A stretch of DNA of 64,000 nt from Oscillospiraceae bacterium (GCA_902779945.1 CACZDN010000001.1:124001-188000), one strand, 5' to 3'; counted from the stretch's first letter, positions 50,934-60,455 are shown. Notes: generated from the letters alone by a model not told the origin. Made by a program: numbers and translations.

Positions 50934-52138
50934 GCGGAGCCCTCCCGCCGTGCGCTGATGAGGAAGACCGGGTTGTTCGCCAGCAGCAGATGCAGCCGCC
51001 CGTCCGCCCTCGCGCGGGAGACGGAGAGCTGCGTCACCTCCGTGTCGAGCCCGCGGGCGTTGAACAGCTCCAGCGCCGCCGACAGCGTTTCGAGCGCGAT
51101 GGCGGAGACGCAGAGCCTCACGTTCGGATTTTTCGCAAGCGCCGCGTCCACGATCCCGGCGAGCGCCCCCTCGCTGCCGCCGATAAAAACGGCGTCCGGA
51201 GCGGGCAGAGCGTCCAGAGCCTCCGGCGCTCTGCCGGGTACGACGCGCAGGTTCCACGCGCCGAAGCGCGCACGGTTTTGTTCGATCAGAGCCAGCGCCT
51301 CGTCCCGGTACTCCACGGCGCAGACGCGCCCCCGCTCCGCCGCGAGGGCGAGCTCTACCGACACGCTGCCGGTTCCCGCACCCACGTCCCAAACCGTGTC
51401 AGTGCGCGCAACGCCGAGCTTTGCGAGGATCGCGGCGCGCAGCTCCTGCTTCGTCATCGGCACGCCGCTGCGGATAAACGCGTCGTCCGGGATGCCGCCC
51501 GCCCGCGGATACGGGCGCGGCGCGGGATCGACGAGCAGGACCGACAGCGGCGCGAAGACTGACGCGGAGGCTTCCGCCGCCGTCATCGTCACGACGCGCT
51601 CAGCTTCGCAGCCCAGATTCTCTCCGACCACGGCGCACAGCTCCCCGAGCCCCGCGTCCGTTATGTCGCGGCAGAGGGATGCAGGCGTGCATTTCCCGCC
51701 GGTCAGAAAAAAGGCGCGCTTGCCCGCCATGAGCGCCGGGATGGGGTCGCAGTCCACGCCGTGGGCCGAGCAGAGCGTCCAGTCCTGCCACGCCTCTCCC
51801 AGCCGCGCCGCCAGAAGCTGCACGCTGGAAAGCCCCGGCAGAACGCGGAAGGGGATCGCCGCCTCCCGAAGCAGGGGCACAAGCTCTTTTGCCCCGGAAT
51901 AAAAGCCCGTGTCCCCGCTGTAGACGACGCAGACGCGCGCCGCCTCCGCACCCCGGATGCGCGAGAAGACGTCCTCAACGCGCGCCGCGGTGATCTGTCT
52001 TTGCCTGTCATTTTTCGGAAGGCTTTCGAGCAGACGCTCCGCGCCGAGCACCAGCTCCGCCTGCTCCAGGGCCCTCCGGGCATCCGGACCCAGCGCGCCG
52101 AACGCACCGCCGCCGAGTCCGATCAAACTCACTTCCAT
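50930..52138 (-). CDS. cbiET: Precorrin-6Y C5,15-methyltransferase (CbiE-CbiT fusion)
   Basis: 402 residues. CbiE half (1-200): LIGLGGGAFGALGPDARRAL, VVYSGDTGFYSG, LPGLSSVQLLAARLGE. CbiT half (from about 205): VWDVGAGTGSVSVELALAA as SAM motif, VPGRAPEALDALPAPD. The fusion, as in CobL, methylates C5 and C15 and removes the C12 acetate CO2. Overlaps cbiJ by 10 nt. Confidence 0.94.
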   Translation of the reverse strand: MEVSLIGLGGGAFGALGPDARRALEQAELVLGAERLLESLPKNDRQRQITAARVEDVFSRIRGAEAARVCVVYSGDTGFYSGAKELVPLLREAAIPFRVLPGLSSVQLLAARLGEAWQDWTLCSAHGVDCDPIPALMAGKRAFFLTGGKCTPASLCRDITDAGLGELCAVVGENLGCEAERVVTMTAAEASASVFAPLSVLLVDPAPRPYPRAGGIPDDAFIRSGVPMTKQELRAAILAKLGVARTDTVWDVGAGTGSVSVELALAAERGRVCAVEYRDEALALIEQNRARFGAWNLRVVPGRAPEALDALPAPDAVFIGGSEGALAGIVDAALAKNPNVRLCVSAIALETLSAALELFNARGLDTEVTQLSVSRARADGRLHLLLANNPVFLISARREGSA

Positions 52139-52869
52139 TTCAGCATCTCCTCACACGCCGCCGCGAGCGCCTCCATGCTCTCGCCGTCCTCCTCCGGGCG
52201 GCGCAGCAGGATCAGGGCCGCGCCGGTCTCCCGCGCCGCCTCCGCCTTCTCGGGGAAGCCGCCCACCGCGCCGCCGTCCTTCGTCACGAGAAAACGGATA
52301 TTCTTCTGCCGCATCAGCGCCGCGTTCAGCTCCTTCGTGAACGGCCCCTGCATCGCGATGATGTTGCGGTGCGGGATACCCAGCGCCTCGCAGGCGGAGA
52401 TCGCCTCGTGCGAGGGGAGCACGCGGGGATAGAGACGGTCCGCAGAAAGCCCCGCGAAGGCGGTCAGCTCCTTCGAACCGATCGCCAGCAGAATGTTCCC
52501 CGCCGTCCCGGCGAGGTACGCAGCAGCCTCCGCGCAGGAGGCGAAGCTGAGCGCGCCCTCCGCCGCACTCTCGCCGCGCAGCAGTCTGCGACAGGCCACG
52601 CCCGTCTCCGCGCAGGCCCTGCGGATGTTTTTCGAAACCTCGCGCGCGTACGGGTGCGTCGCGTCGATGCACAGCGCGTAATCCGGCAGCAGCGCCGCCA
52701 TATCGTCAGCGTCCATGCGCCCGGTCAGGACCGTGACGCCGGGGTGCTCTCCCTGCTCTTCCGCGCCATATCCGGTCGCGACGCAGACCGTCACCTCCGC
52801 GCCCGCGTCCGCGAGACGGCAGGCGAGCGCACGGCCGTCGGCGGTGCCGCTGAATATCAGGATCTTCAC
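52129..52869 (-). CDS. cbiJ: Cobalt-precorrin-6A reductase
   Basis: 246 residues. IFSGTADGRALACRLADAG at the start, CIDATHPYAREVSKNIRRAC near 89, and FLVTKDGGAVGGFPEKAEAA near 193 are CbiJ/CobK landmarks. NADH- or NADPH-dependent reduction of the macrocycle. Coupled to cbiH by ATGA. Confidence 0.93.
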   Translation of the reverse strand: MKILIFSGTADGRALACRLADAGAEVTVCVATGYGAEEQGEHPGVTVLTGRMDADDMAALLPDYALCIDATHPYAREVSKNIRRACAETGVACRRLLRGESAAEGALSFASCAEAAAYLAGTAGNILLAIGSKELTAFAGLSADRLYPRVLPSHEAISACEALGIPHRNIIAMQGPFTKELNAALMRQKNIRFLVTKDGGAVGGFPEKAEAARETGAALILLRRPEEDGESMEALAAACEEMLKWK

Positions 52870-53594
52870 AGCTCATACCCCCTCGGCGTGACAAGACGCC
52901 CGCCGACGATCTTCGTATTTGACGAGCCTATGAACACGGTGGACAGCATGTCGAGCTTTTCATCCCGCAGCGCACGCAGCGTCAGCAGGCGGCAGGTCTG
53001 CCCCGCGCGGCCGACGCTGCGCGCAACGCCGCAGGGCGTATCCGGGCTCCGGGTCTCCAGCAGAATGTCACAGGCTTTCTGCAGACAGTCCGCGCGCTTT
53101 CCGGACGCGGGGTTGTAGAGGGCGATGCTGAAATCCCCCTCGCCCGCGCAGCGCAGTCGCTTTTCGATCACGGCCCGGGGAGTCAGCAGGTCGGACAGGG
53201 AAATAACGCAGAAGTCGTGCCCCAACGGCGCGCCGAGCAAGGCCGCCCCTGACAGGGCCGCCGTGACGCCAGCCACGATCTCGACCTCCACCCCGGGGTA
53301 TTCCGGCAGCAGCTCCAGCACGGGGCTCGCCATCCCGTAGACACCCGCGTCCCCGCTGCACACAAGGGCGACGGTCCTGCCCGCCTGCGCGAGCGAGAGC
53401 GCACGGCGGCAGCGCTCGATCTCCCGCGTCATCCCAGTCTCGAAGCACTCCTTGTCCGGGAAGAGCGGCGCGACGAGCGCGAGATACGGCCCGTAGCCGC
53501 AGAGAAGCTCCGCCCGGTCCAGGGCGGCGCGCGCCTGATGCGTCATCCCCTCCGCGCCCCCGGGCCCGATGCCCACCACATAGAGCTCAGCCAT
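52866..53594 (-). CDS. cbiH: Precorrin-3B C17-methyltransferase
   Basis: 242 residues. Tetrapyrrole methylase fold: VVGIGPGGAEGMTHQAR at the start, LLCGYGPYLALV, VCSGDAGVYGMASPVLEL near 93, GAPLGHDFCVISLSDLLTP near 137, ALYNPASGKRADCL. Makes the ring-contracted intermediate in the anaerobic route. 8-nt overlap with cbiG. Confidence 0.94.
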   Translation of the reverse strand: MAELYVVGIGPGGAEGMTHQARAALDRAELLCGYGPYLALVAPLFPDKECFETGMTREIERCRRALSLAQAGRTVALVCSGDAGVYGMASPVLELLPEYPGVEVEIVAGVTAALSGAALLGAPLGHDFCVISLSDLLTPRAVIEKRLRCAGEGDFSIALYNPASGKRADCLQKACDILLETRSPDTPCGVARSVGRAGQTCRLLTLRALRDEKLDMLSTVFIGSSNTKIVGGRLVTPRGYEL

Positions 53595-54585
53595 CCGAAA
53601 GCCTCCAATCCAAATGCGTCTCCGCCGCGGCCAGGGCGAAGGTCATGCCACCGCCGGCCGTTTTCCGGACGAACAGCCCGCCCTGTGCGCTCAGGACTGC
53701 AGCACGTTCGCAGACATTGTCCACGCCGACGGTCTGTTCCACAAAGGCTGACGCCGAGAAGCCGCCCCCCGCCGCCGCAAGCTCCTCCGCGCTGTAGTAC
53801 GCGAGAGCCCAGCCGTGCGAACGGCAGAAGGCCGAAAGCCCCGCCTCGTCCCGCTTGAGCCCGATGGTCGCGGCGGCAGAGACCGACTCGGGCAGAACGC
53901 GGTTTTCCGTACAGAAGGCGGCAAAGCCCGCCTCAAGGCTTTCCGCGGACGTGCCCCGCCGGCATCCGACGCCCAGCACCAGCGCCCGCGGGACGAGCGT
54001 CAGCGCGTCGTGCGGCCTCACGTCCACCCACACGTCGGCCCCGCCGGTATCCGTGAGCGCCACGCCCTCCGGCGGCGTGCCGTCGATGGGGAAGGCGGAG
54101 CGCAGCGTGACCGGCTCTCCGCGGAGGAGCTTTGCGGAGACCACCTTGATGCGCCCCGCATCCGTGACTGCCATGCCCTGCGTGCGGGCCCATTCGTCGA
54201 AGGCAAAGACATGATTTATGTCCGTCGCCGTGGTGATGACCGCTGTCGCGCCCGAGACGCGGGCGATCTCCCGCGCCAGCGCGTTCGCCCCGCCGAGATG
54301 GCCGGATGCGAGCGGGACAGCGAAGTACCCGCACTCGTCCACTGCCAGGACGGCGGGATCGCACGCCTTGCTCACAAGATGCGGGGCGACGGCGCGCACC
54401 GCGATCCCCGCCGCGCCGACATAGACCAGCGCGCGGGCGCTGGGAAAGTTCTCGGCCGTCCACGCTGCCAGAGCTGCGCCGTCGCGGGTGCAGGAGACCT
54501 CGCCCCCGAGCGCTTTCGAGAGGGTCAGCGCAAGCGCGCGCCCCTTCTCCGTGAACGAGAGCCAGACGATACCGCTTCTACTCAT
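53587..54585 (-). CDS. cbiG: Cobalt-precorrin-5A hydrolase
   Basis: 332 residues, full CbiG length. N-terminal part with YVGAAGIAVRAVAPHLVSKACDPAV and ASGHLGGANALAREIA, C-terminal CbiG domain with LVLGVGCRRGTSAESLE and AFVEQTVGVDNVCERAA. Opens the delta-lactone of ring A with release of acetaldehyde. Coupled to cbiF by ATGA. Confidence 0.94.
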   Translation of the reverse strand: MSRSGIVWLSFTEKGRALALTLSKALGGEVSCTRDGAALAAWTAENFPSARALVYVGAAGIAVRAVAPHLVSKACDPAVLAVDECGYFAVPLASGHLGGANALAREIARVSGATAVITTATDINHVFAFDEWARTQGMAVTDAGRIKVVSAKLLRGEPVTLRSAFPIDGTPPEGVALTDTGGADVWVDVRPHDALTLVPRALVLGVGCRRGTSAESLEAGFAAFCTENRVLPESVSAAATIGLKRDEAGLSAFCRSHGWALAYYSAEELAAAGGGFSASAFVEQTVGVDNVCERAAVLSAQGGLFVRKTAGGGMTFALAAAETHLDWRLSDG

Positions 54586-55337
54586 GGCCTGCCCCTCCGA
54601 TACCCCGTCGTGAAGGACGGGTCATACAGCCTGCTCTTTTCATACGGCGCATCCAGAAAGCGGCCGACGAAAACCAGCGCCGTCCGGGTGACGCCTGCCG
54701 CCGCGCCCGCGTCCGCCAGCGTCCCGACCGTGCAGCGGATCACCCGCTCGTCCGGCCAGGACGCGCGGCAGACAAGAGCCGCCGGCGTGTCGGCGGGAAG
54801 GCCGCCTGTCAGAAGCTCCTCCTGAACCGCGTCCAGCATCCCGGCGGACAGAAACAGCGCCGTCGACGCGCCGTGCCGTGCCATGTCCCGCAGCGCCTCG
54901 CCCTCCGGGACGGCGGTCCGCCCCTTCATGCGCGTGACGATCAGGCTCTGGCTGACGCCGGGGAGCGTGAACTCTGCGCCCAGCGCGGCCGCCGCGGCAA
55001 AGAGACTGCTGATGCCGGGCGTCACGTCGAAGAGAATGCCCCGCGCGCGCAGGGCGTCCGTCTGCTCGCGCAGCGCGCCGTAGAGACTCGGGTCCCCGGT
55101 GTGCAGGCGGACGGTGGTCTTCCCCTCAGCCTCCGCGCGCTCCATGACCGCCAGCACCTCGTCCAGCGTCATCTCCGCGCTGTTGCGGATCTCGCAGCCC
55201 TCTTTGCAGTTATCGAGCAGGGCGGGGTTCACAAGGCTGCCCGCGTAGATCACCGTGTCCGCCTCGCCAAGCAGCTTCGCGCCGCGCAGCGTGATGAGGT
55301 CGGGCGCCCCCGGGCCCGCGCCGACAAAATGTACCAT
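54582..55337 (-). CDS. cbiF: Precorrin-4 C11-methyltransferase
   Basis: 251 residues. VHFVGAGPGAPDLITLRGAKLL at the N-terminus, YAGSLVNPALL, LHTGDPSLYGALREQ near 80, TPGISSLFAAAAALGAEFTLP near 105, LSAGMLD. SAM-dependent methylation at C11. One nt after the cbiD stop. Confidence 0.94.
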   Translation of the reverse strand: MVHFVGAGPGAPDLITLRGAKLLGEADTVIYAGSLVNPALLDNCKEGCEIRNSAEMTLDEVLAVMERAEAEGKTTVRLHTGDPSLYGALREQTDALRARGILFDVTPGISSLFAAAAALGAEFTLPGVSQSLIVTRMKGRTAVPEGEALRDMARHGASTALFLSAGMLDAVQEELLTGGLPADTPAALVCRASWPDERVIRCTVGTLADAGAAAGVTRTALVFVGRFLDAPYEKSRLYDPSFTTGYRRGRP

Positions 55338-55338
55338 C

Positions 55339-56466
55339 TCAAGTCCACTCCTTCAAAAGCCTCCGCGCCTCGTCCGTCGCGCTGAGGGTCCCGTATTGGT
55401 TGGAAAAAACCAGCGCGCCGGCGCGCAGCCCTTCGCCCGCCCTGCGCGTGAGGTGCCGCTGGATCGCAGCAAGCAGGCTCTCCGTGACGCGTTCCCGCAG
55501 GCCCGCCGCGTCCAGCAGGGCGAGGCAGGCGTCCGCCGTGGCGGATCCCATCAGCTCCCGGCAGAGCGCGGCGTCCGCACCGCAGAGCGCGGCGTGGGCG
55601 GTAAAAAGCTCCGCGCGGCAGTCGGCCTGCCGCGAGTGTGTGTTCATCACGCCCCCCGCGAGCTTGACGAGCTTGCCGATATGCCCCGCCAGCAGCAGTT
55701 CGGTGAAACCGGCCGCCGCCGCTGCGTCCAGCGCGTCCCCAATATAATTGGAGCACTTGACGACGGGAATGTCCAGCGCGTCCAGCCGGGTCCGGAGCAG
55801 GTAGTCGGCCCCGTAACTGCCCGGCGTGAGGATCACGCGCTTTGAGCGCTCCGCCGCCTGACGAAGCTGAATTTCGATCGTCTCGATCATCGCCCGCTCG
55901 CTCATGGGTTCGACGACGCCGGAGCTGCCGAGAATGGAGATCCCGCCCTCGATCCCGAGCATGGAGTTGAAGGTCTTCCGTGAGAGCACAGCTCCCTCCG
56001 GCACGGAGATCACCACGGAGAGTCCGCCGCCGTAGCCGGCCTCCGCGCACAGCTCCTCGACCGCCGCAGCGATCATCCGGCGCGGCACGGTGTTGATCGC
56101 TGCCGCGCCGACCGGCTGGTCGAGACCGGGTCTCGTCACGCGGCCCACGCCCTCACCGCCGTCGATGCGAAGGCCGTGTGCCGTCTTTCGCACCGCGGCG
56201 CAGACGAGACAGCCGTCCGTCACGTCCGGGTCGTCGCCCGCGTCCTTCCTCACGGCGCAGCGGGCCTCGTCCCCGCAGAGGGTGCAGTATTCCGGCGCGA
56301 CCTCCACCGTCCAGCCCTTCGGCGTGATAAGGCGCAGGGACTCCGGTCTCTCGCCGGTCAGAAGAAGACGCGCCGCACCGGAAGCGGCGAGAGCCGCGCA
56401 GCTCCCGGTGGTATACCCGCAGCGCAGCATCCGCGCGCCGCTTCGGATGTAATGTTCAAACGCCAT
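55339..56466 (-). CDS. cbiD: Cobalt-precorrin-5B C1-methyltransferase
   Basis: 375 residues from MAFEHYIRSG. RCGYTTGSCAALAASGAARLL near 15, DAGDDPDVTDG near 77, GEGVGRVTRPGLDQPVG, PGSYGADYLLRTRLD, HIGKLVKLAGGVMNTHSRQAD are CbiD landmarks. CbiD marks the anaerobic (early cobalt) pathway. ATG overlaps the ATPase stop by 11 nt. Confidence 0.95.
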   Translation of the reverse strand: MAFEHYIRSGARMLRCGYTTGSCAALAASGAARLLLTGERPESLRLITPKGWTVEVAPEYCTLCGDEARCAVRKDAGDDPDVTDGCLVCAAVRKTAHGLRIDGGEGVGRVTRPGLDQPVGAAAINTVPRRMIAAAVEELCAEAGYGGGLSVVISVPEGAVLSRKTFNSMLGIEGGISILGSSGVVEPMSERAMIETIEIQLRQAAERSKRVILTPGSYGADYLLRTRLDALDIPVVKCSNYIGDALDAAAAAGFTELLLAGHIGKLVKLAGGVMNTHSRQADCRAELFTAHAALCGADAALCRELMGSATADACLALLDAAGLRERVTESLLAAIQRHLTRRAGEGLRAGALVFSNQYGTLSATDEARRLLKEWT

Positions 56467-57481
56467 CGTCTTTCTCCCTAGCAAGCGCCATGAGCTCCGG
56501 CCAGCGGGCGAGGAGCCTGTCATAGTTCTCGCGCCGGTGGGGAAAGTCACAGTCCAGGCAGCTCTTGACGCCGGCCTCCGTGTAGCGGAAGCGCCCGCCG
56601 CAGCTGTCTCCCAGGGCGTAGAGCGGGCAGTAGCAGAACAGACAGCTGAAGTCCGCCTCCGCCACACCGCTGTGGCAGGGAAAGAATTTGCAGGCCCGGT
56701 TCTGAAAAAAGCGCTCGTCCCCGGCAGAGCCGAAAAAGGCGTCATAGCTGCCCTTTTCCATGTTGTAGAGCGTTTCGATATAGGCGCTGCTCAAGATCTC
56801 TCCCGGCGGCCCGATACGGTCGATCCGCCCGTCCCGGACGCAGAGCAGCGTGTCGGACACGCGTGCGGCGCAGTCCAGCTCGTGCAGGCTCATGACCACC
56901 GCAATGCCCTTTTCCCGCGCGAGCTTTTGGAGCGTCGTGAGAAATTCCAGCCTGTGCTTCACATCGAGAAAAGAGGTCGGCTCGTCCAGCAGCAGAAGCT
57001 CCGGCTCCTGGCAGATGGCCCGCGCCAGCATCACGCGCTGGCGCTGCCCGTCGCTGAGCTCCGAAAAGCGCTGCTCCGAGAGCGCCGATGCGTGTACGAG
57101 AGCCATCGCATCGGCAACTGCCTGCCTGTCCGCGTCCGACAGGATGCCGAGCCGCCCCGTGTAGGGGTAGCGTCCGGTCGCGACCACGTCGGCGCAGCTC
57201 ATGAGCTCCGCGCGCACGCGCTCCGTCGTCATGATGGCAAGCCGCCGCGACAGCGCGCCCTCGCCCATGGCCGAGAGCGCCTCCCCGTCGAGCGTCACCG
57301 TGCCCGCGAGAGGGGCAAGCCTCCGGGAGAGGGTCTTGAGCAGCGTGGATTTCCCAGCACCGTTCGGCCCGATAAGCGTCACGATCTCGCCGGGCCGCAC
57401 GGAAAAGGACACGCCGCGCAGCACGCTTTCCCCGCCGTAGCCGACGGAGAGATCGGAGACGTCCAGCATGATTTTTTTCAT
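56456..57481 (-). CDS. Corrinoid/iron-type ABC ATPase with C-terminal cysteine-rich domain
   Basis: 341 residues; residues 1-255 are a BtuD/FepC-type ATPase (IGPNGAGKST, signature LSDGQRQRVMLARAI, LLLDEPTSFLD, MSLHELDCAAR). Residues about 265-341 form an added cysteine-rich unit (CKFFPCHSGV, CLFCYCPLY, SCLDCDFPHRRENYD) like the cysteine-rich small domain seen as a separate protein in cobalamin loci (recalled). Works with the permease at 57483 and binding protein at 58510. The fused unit could sense or handle metal. Confidence 0.85.
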   Translation of the reverse strand: MKKIMLDVSDLSVGYGGESVLRGVSFSVRPGEIVTLIGPNGAGKSTLLKTLSRRLAPLAGTVTLDGEALSAMGEGALSRRLAIMTTERVRAELMSCADVVATGRYPYTGRLGILSDADRQAVADAMALVHASALSEQRFSELSDGQRQRVMLARAICQEPELLLLDEPTSFLDVKHRLEFLTTLQKLAREKGIAVVMSLHELDCAARVSDTLLCVRDGRIDRIGPPGEILSSAYIETLYNMEKGSYDAFFGSAGDERFFQNRACKFFPCHSGVAEADFSCLFCYCPLYALGDSCGGRFRYTEAGVKSCLDCDFPHRRENYDRLLARWPELMALAREKDDGV

Positions 57482-57482
57482 T

Positions 57483-58496
57483 CTATGTCCCCGCCTTTCG
57501 CCGCAGCAGCATCCAGATCACCACCGGCGCGCCGAAGATCGCCGTCACGGAGCTGATGTTGAGCTCCGTTGGCGCGAACATCGTGCGGGCCAGCAGATCG
57601 CAGAACAGACAGAACACGGCCCCGCCCAGAAAGCAGGCAGGGATCATCACGAGGGGCTTTGCGGTTTTGAAAAGACTCTTCATCAGGTGCGGGACCGCCA
57701 CCCCGACAAAGGAGACCGGCCCCGCGAAGGCCGTCACGCAGGCGGACAGCACGCTCGACAGCAGGATCAGCTGCAGACGGAAGCGGCGCAGGTTCACACC
57801 CAGATTCTGCGCGTAGCCCTCGCCGAGCTGGTAAGCGCTCATGGGCTTGGCGAGCAGAAAGCTCAGCGACACGCCCGCGATCACCACCCAGACCATCACG
57901 CGCACGTTGGCCCAGCGGATGCCGGAAAAGCTGCCCATGGCCCAGTTGTGGAGATTCACGATGTTGGCGTCGTCGGCAAAGGTCACGAGAAGCTCCGTGA
58001 CCGCGTTGCAGATGTAGCCGATCATCACGCCGCACACCACGAGCAGGCTCATCCGTCTGACCCGCGCGGAGACCGGCAGAATAAAGCCCATGGCGAGCAT
58101 CGACCCGAGAAACGCCGCCGCTATCAAAGCCGCGGAGCTGAGGACGATCCCGCGGGACAGGGCGGCGATGAGCGTCAGCGCGACGGTGAGCTTTGCGCCG
58201 GACGAGATGCCCAGCACGAAGGGGCCCGCAATGGGATTCGCGAAAAAGGTCTGCAGCAGAAAGCCGGATACCGCCAGCGCTCCGCCCAGCAGCGCCGCCG
58301 CGATCAGCCGCGGCAGCCGCAGCGACCAGACGATGCGCGCGGCAGTGCCGCCGTCCCCGCGCAGGCGCAGGGCCTCCAAAAGCTCCGCCGCCGTCACCCG
58401 CACGCTGCCGACGCCGAGATTCAGCGCCAGAAGGGCAAGCAGGAGCAGGGCCAGAAGCGCAAAGCAAAAAGAATATCGCCGTCGCCGCCCGTCCAT
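57483..58496 (-). CDS. BtuC/FecCD-type ABC permease
   Basis: 337 residues, nine to ten membrane segments. LRLPRLIAAALLGGALAVSGFLLQ near 60 is the FecCD start motif, FANPIAGPFVLGISSGAK the following loop, and FVGVAVPHLMKSLFKTAKP near 250 contacts the ATPase. Imports corrinoid or a cobalt/iron chelate. Follows the binding protein by 13 nt. Confidence 0.9.
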   Translation of the reverse strand: MDGRRRRYSFCFALLALLLLALLALNLGVGSVRVTAAELLEALRLRGDGGTAARIVWSLRLPRLIAAALLGGALAVSGFLLQTFFANPIAGPFVLGISSGAKLTVALTLIAALSRGIVLSSAALIAAAFLGSMLAMGFILPVSARVRRMSLLVVCGVMIGYICNAVTELLVTFADDANIVNLHNWAMGSFSGIRWANVRVMVWVVIAGVSLSFLLAKPMSAYQLGEGYAQNLGVNLRRFRLQLILLSSVLSACVTAFAGPVSFVGVAVPHLMKSLFKTAKPLVMIPACFLGGAVFCLFCDLLARTMFAPTELNISSVTAIFGAPVVIWMLLRRKAGT

Positions 58497-58509
58497 ATGT
58501 CGCCTCCTC

Positions 58510-59601
58510 TCAGCGCAGCCGGTGAAAATAGCGCAGCGCGGCTTCGTCCGCCGTGCCGCTGAAAATCTGATGCAGCTCCGCGATCATCGCCGCGATGCCG
58601 GAGCTCTGCTGAAATACGTCCGCCTCCGTACACCACACGTCGCCGCTCTGCACCGCCTTGAAATCGGAAAGCCAGTCTCCCTTGGTCAGAAGCTCCCGCA
58701 GGCTGTCCATCCCGCCGTCGATGGTCGCGTTGTAGATCAGCACGTCCGCATCCCGCGCGGCGATGTAAAAGCTCTCTGCCTGCATGTTCATGGTCGAGCG
58801 GGCGCTCTCCCCGTCCGTCTCAGAGGAGGCGAGCACGTATTCCCCGCCCGCGAGCGCGATCATTTTCGCAAGATAGTCCTCCGGCCGGCGCACGTTTACA
58901 AGGCCGTTTGCGGTGATGTAGAAAAACGCCGCCGTCCTGCCACAGCTCCCTTCCGCCGAAACCTGCTCCGCCAGCGCCGCCTGCGCGTCGAAGAAGGCTG
59001 CGGCCTCCTCCGTTTTGCCTGTCAGCAGGCCGTAGAGCTTGATCCACTCCAGCCTGCCAAGCGGGTGCGCCTCATAGCTCGAGCGCTCCACCAGCACCGG
59101 GATGCCGAGCGCCTCAAGCTGCTCCTTCGTCTCCGGGCTGTGGTAGATCATCGTGTTTTCAACGGCGAGGTCGGCGCCCTCGGAGAGCAGCAGCTCGTAA
59201 TCCGGGGCACTGTACTTGCCGGCATAGAGGATTTTGCCCGCGTCCATCGCGCTTTGCAGCGAAGGGAGCGACCAGCCCTCGCGCTTCGTCCCGGTCAGGC
59301 GCAGCGCATCCAGCGCGCCGAGACAGGCGAAGTGGTCCGCCGCCGCCGAGGACGCGGCATAGACCGCACGCAGCGGCAGGCGGAGCACCGCGGCCCCGGC
59401 GGCCTCGGGCGGCTCTGTGCCCTCGGGCACGATCAGATAGCGGTCCGCGCCACCGACGGTCACCAGCGCGCACCCGTCCTCCCGGTATTCGACCGCAAAC
59501 TGGTCGGCATAGCGCAGCTCCATCCCGCCCAATTCGGCAAAGCACAACGGAGCGTGCAGCAGCAGCGCCGCGAGAAGCAGCGCGAAAAGACACTCTCTCA
59601 T
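58510..59601 (-). CDS. BtuF/FepB-type substrate-binding protein
   Basis: 363 residues with a signal peptide (MRECLFALLLAALLLHAPL, cleavage near CFA-ELG); no lipobox. Class III binding protein with a long backbone helix between two lobes: YLIVPEGTEPPEAAG, LDALRLTGTKREGW, AGKYSAPDYELLLSEGADLA, ALGIPVLVERSSYEAHPLGR. Its operon under a cobalamin riboswitch points to cobalamin, cobinamide or a cobalt complex as ligand (inference). ATGA overlap with the two-repeat protein. Confidence 0.88.
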   Translation of the reverse strand: MRECLFALLLAALLLHAPLCFAELGGMELRYADQFAVEYREDGCALVTVGGADRYLIVPEGTEPPEAAGAAVLRLPLRAVYAASSAAADHFACLGALDALRLTGTKREGWSLPSLQSAMDAGKILYAGKYSAPDYELLLSEGADLAVENTMIYHSPETKEQLEALGIPVLVERSSYEAHPLGRLEWIKLYGLLTGKTEEAAAFFDAQAALAEQVSAEGSCGRTAAFFYITANGLVNVRRPEDYLAKMIALAGGEYVLASSETDGESARSTMNMQAESFYIAARDADVLIYNATIDGGMDSLRELLTKGDWLSDFKAVQSGDVWCTEADVFQQSSGIAAMIAELHQIFSGTADEAALRYFHRLR

Positions 59602-60455
59602 GGCTGCGCCGTGAGCGTCGCTGCGTCGAAGCGCAGGCTGTATTCGATCTCATGGGGCCTGCTCATCGCCGTCGTGTCGGCGACCACGGACAGGGGGCGG
59701 TCGAAGGCCGCTACCGGGATCACACAGACCGAGTGCCCGTCGACGATCTCCGCGTCAAACCGCGCGCCGTCCGCCCTCATGTAGTCGTAATTTGTGCTGC
59801 TCCATACGATCTCCGCCGTCGCCGCGCCGTTTTCGACCCACAGGCGGCAGGGGGACCGGACGCCCGCGCGCCCGGAGCCGCCGGCGAGCGCGACCTCGAC
59901 GCTGTACACGCCGTCCGCGAGTTCGAGCGTCGCTGCGGTCTTCACGTCCCGGAACGCCGCGAGCGGCAGAGAGTCGGCGCGAAACACCAGCGTGCGGTCA
60001 TACCAGAGCTCTTTGTTCCGGCTCCACGCCGCGCAGGGAACGCCCGCGTCCAGCGCGGGGACGGGAAAGACGAAGACCCTGCCGCTCCCGTCCGGCGGGA
60101 GGTAATCGCCCGCATCCGCGGCGGCGGCCTGAGCCGCCGTGCCGGGATAGAGGTAGGCGTAGCTCGTGCTGCTCATGGTGAGCGCCGCCGTGATCGCGCC
60201 GTCCGCGACCGTCAGCTCGCAGCGCTCGATGTGAAACATCGACGAGCTGGAATCCACTGCCGCCTCATACACGCCGTCGCGAAGGGCGTCGGCAAAAACC
60301 GGCGTCATGGCGTCGTCCACCACGTCCAGCACGCTTGTCATCTGCGATGCGTCCGCGACCTTTGAGGTCTGCGGAGCGTCCGCGTCGGCAAAGGCCTGCG
60401 CGGAAACAGCCAGCAGCGCGCACAGCAGTGCGAACAGGGATAAAAGCTTTCTCAT
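59598..60455 (-). CDS. Exported protein with two related repeats (NEAT-like)
   Basis: 285 residues from MRKLLSLFAL; GGAGG sits 6 nt upstream of this ATG, while the ATG two codons earlier is too close. Signal peptide to about 24. Two repeats of about 100 residues (60-160 and 181-277) share DGVY at the start, a MSSTSYAYL / WSSTNYDYM motif, a proline-rich V-I/F-PV segment and a closing RPHEIEYSL/WYDRTLVF segment. The pattern recalls NEAT heme-binding domains but I cannot prove homology. It lies between a cobaltochelatase and a BtuF-type gene, so it may hold a tetrapyrrole or a corrinoid outside the cell. Confidence 0.75.
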   Translation of the reverse strand: MRKLLSLFALLCALLAVSAQAFADADAPQTSKVADASQMTSVLDVVDDAMTPVFADALRDGVYEAAVDSSSSMFHIERCELTVADGAITAALTMSSTSYAYLYPGTAAQAAAADAGDYLPPDGSGRVFVFPVPALDAGVPCAAWSRNKELWYDRTLVFRADSLPLAAFRDVKTAATLELADGVYSVEVALAGGSGRAGVRSPCRLWVENGAATAEIVWSSTNYDYMRADGARFDAEIVDGHSVCVIPVAAFDRPLSVVADTTAMSRPHEIEYSLRFDAATLTAQP

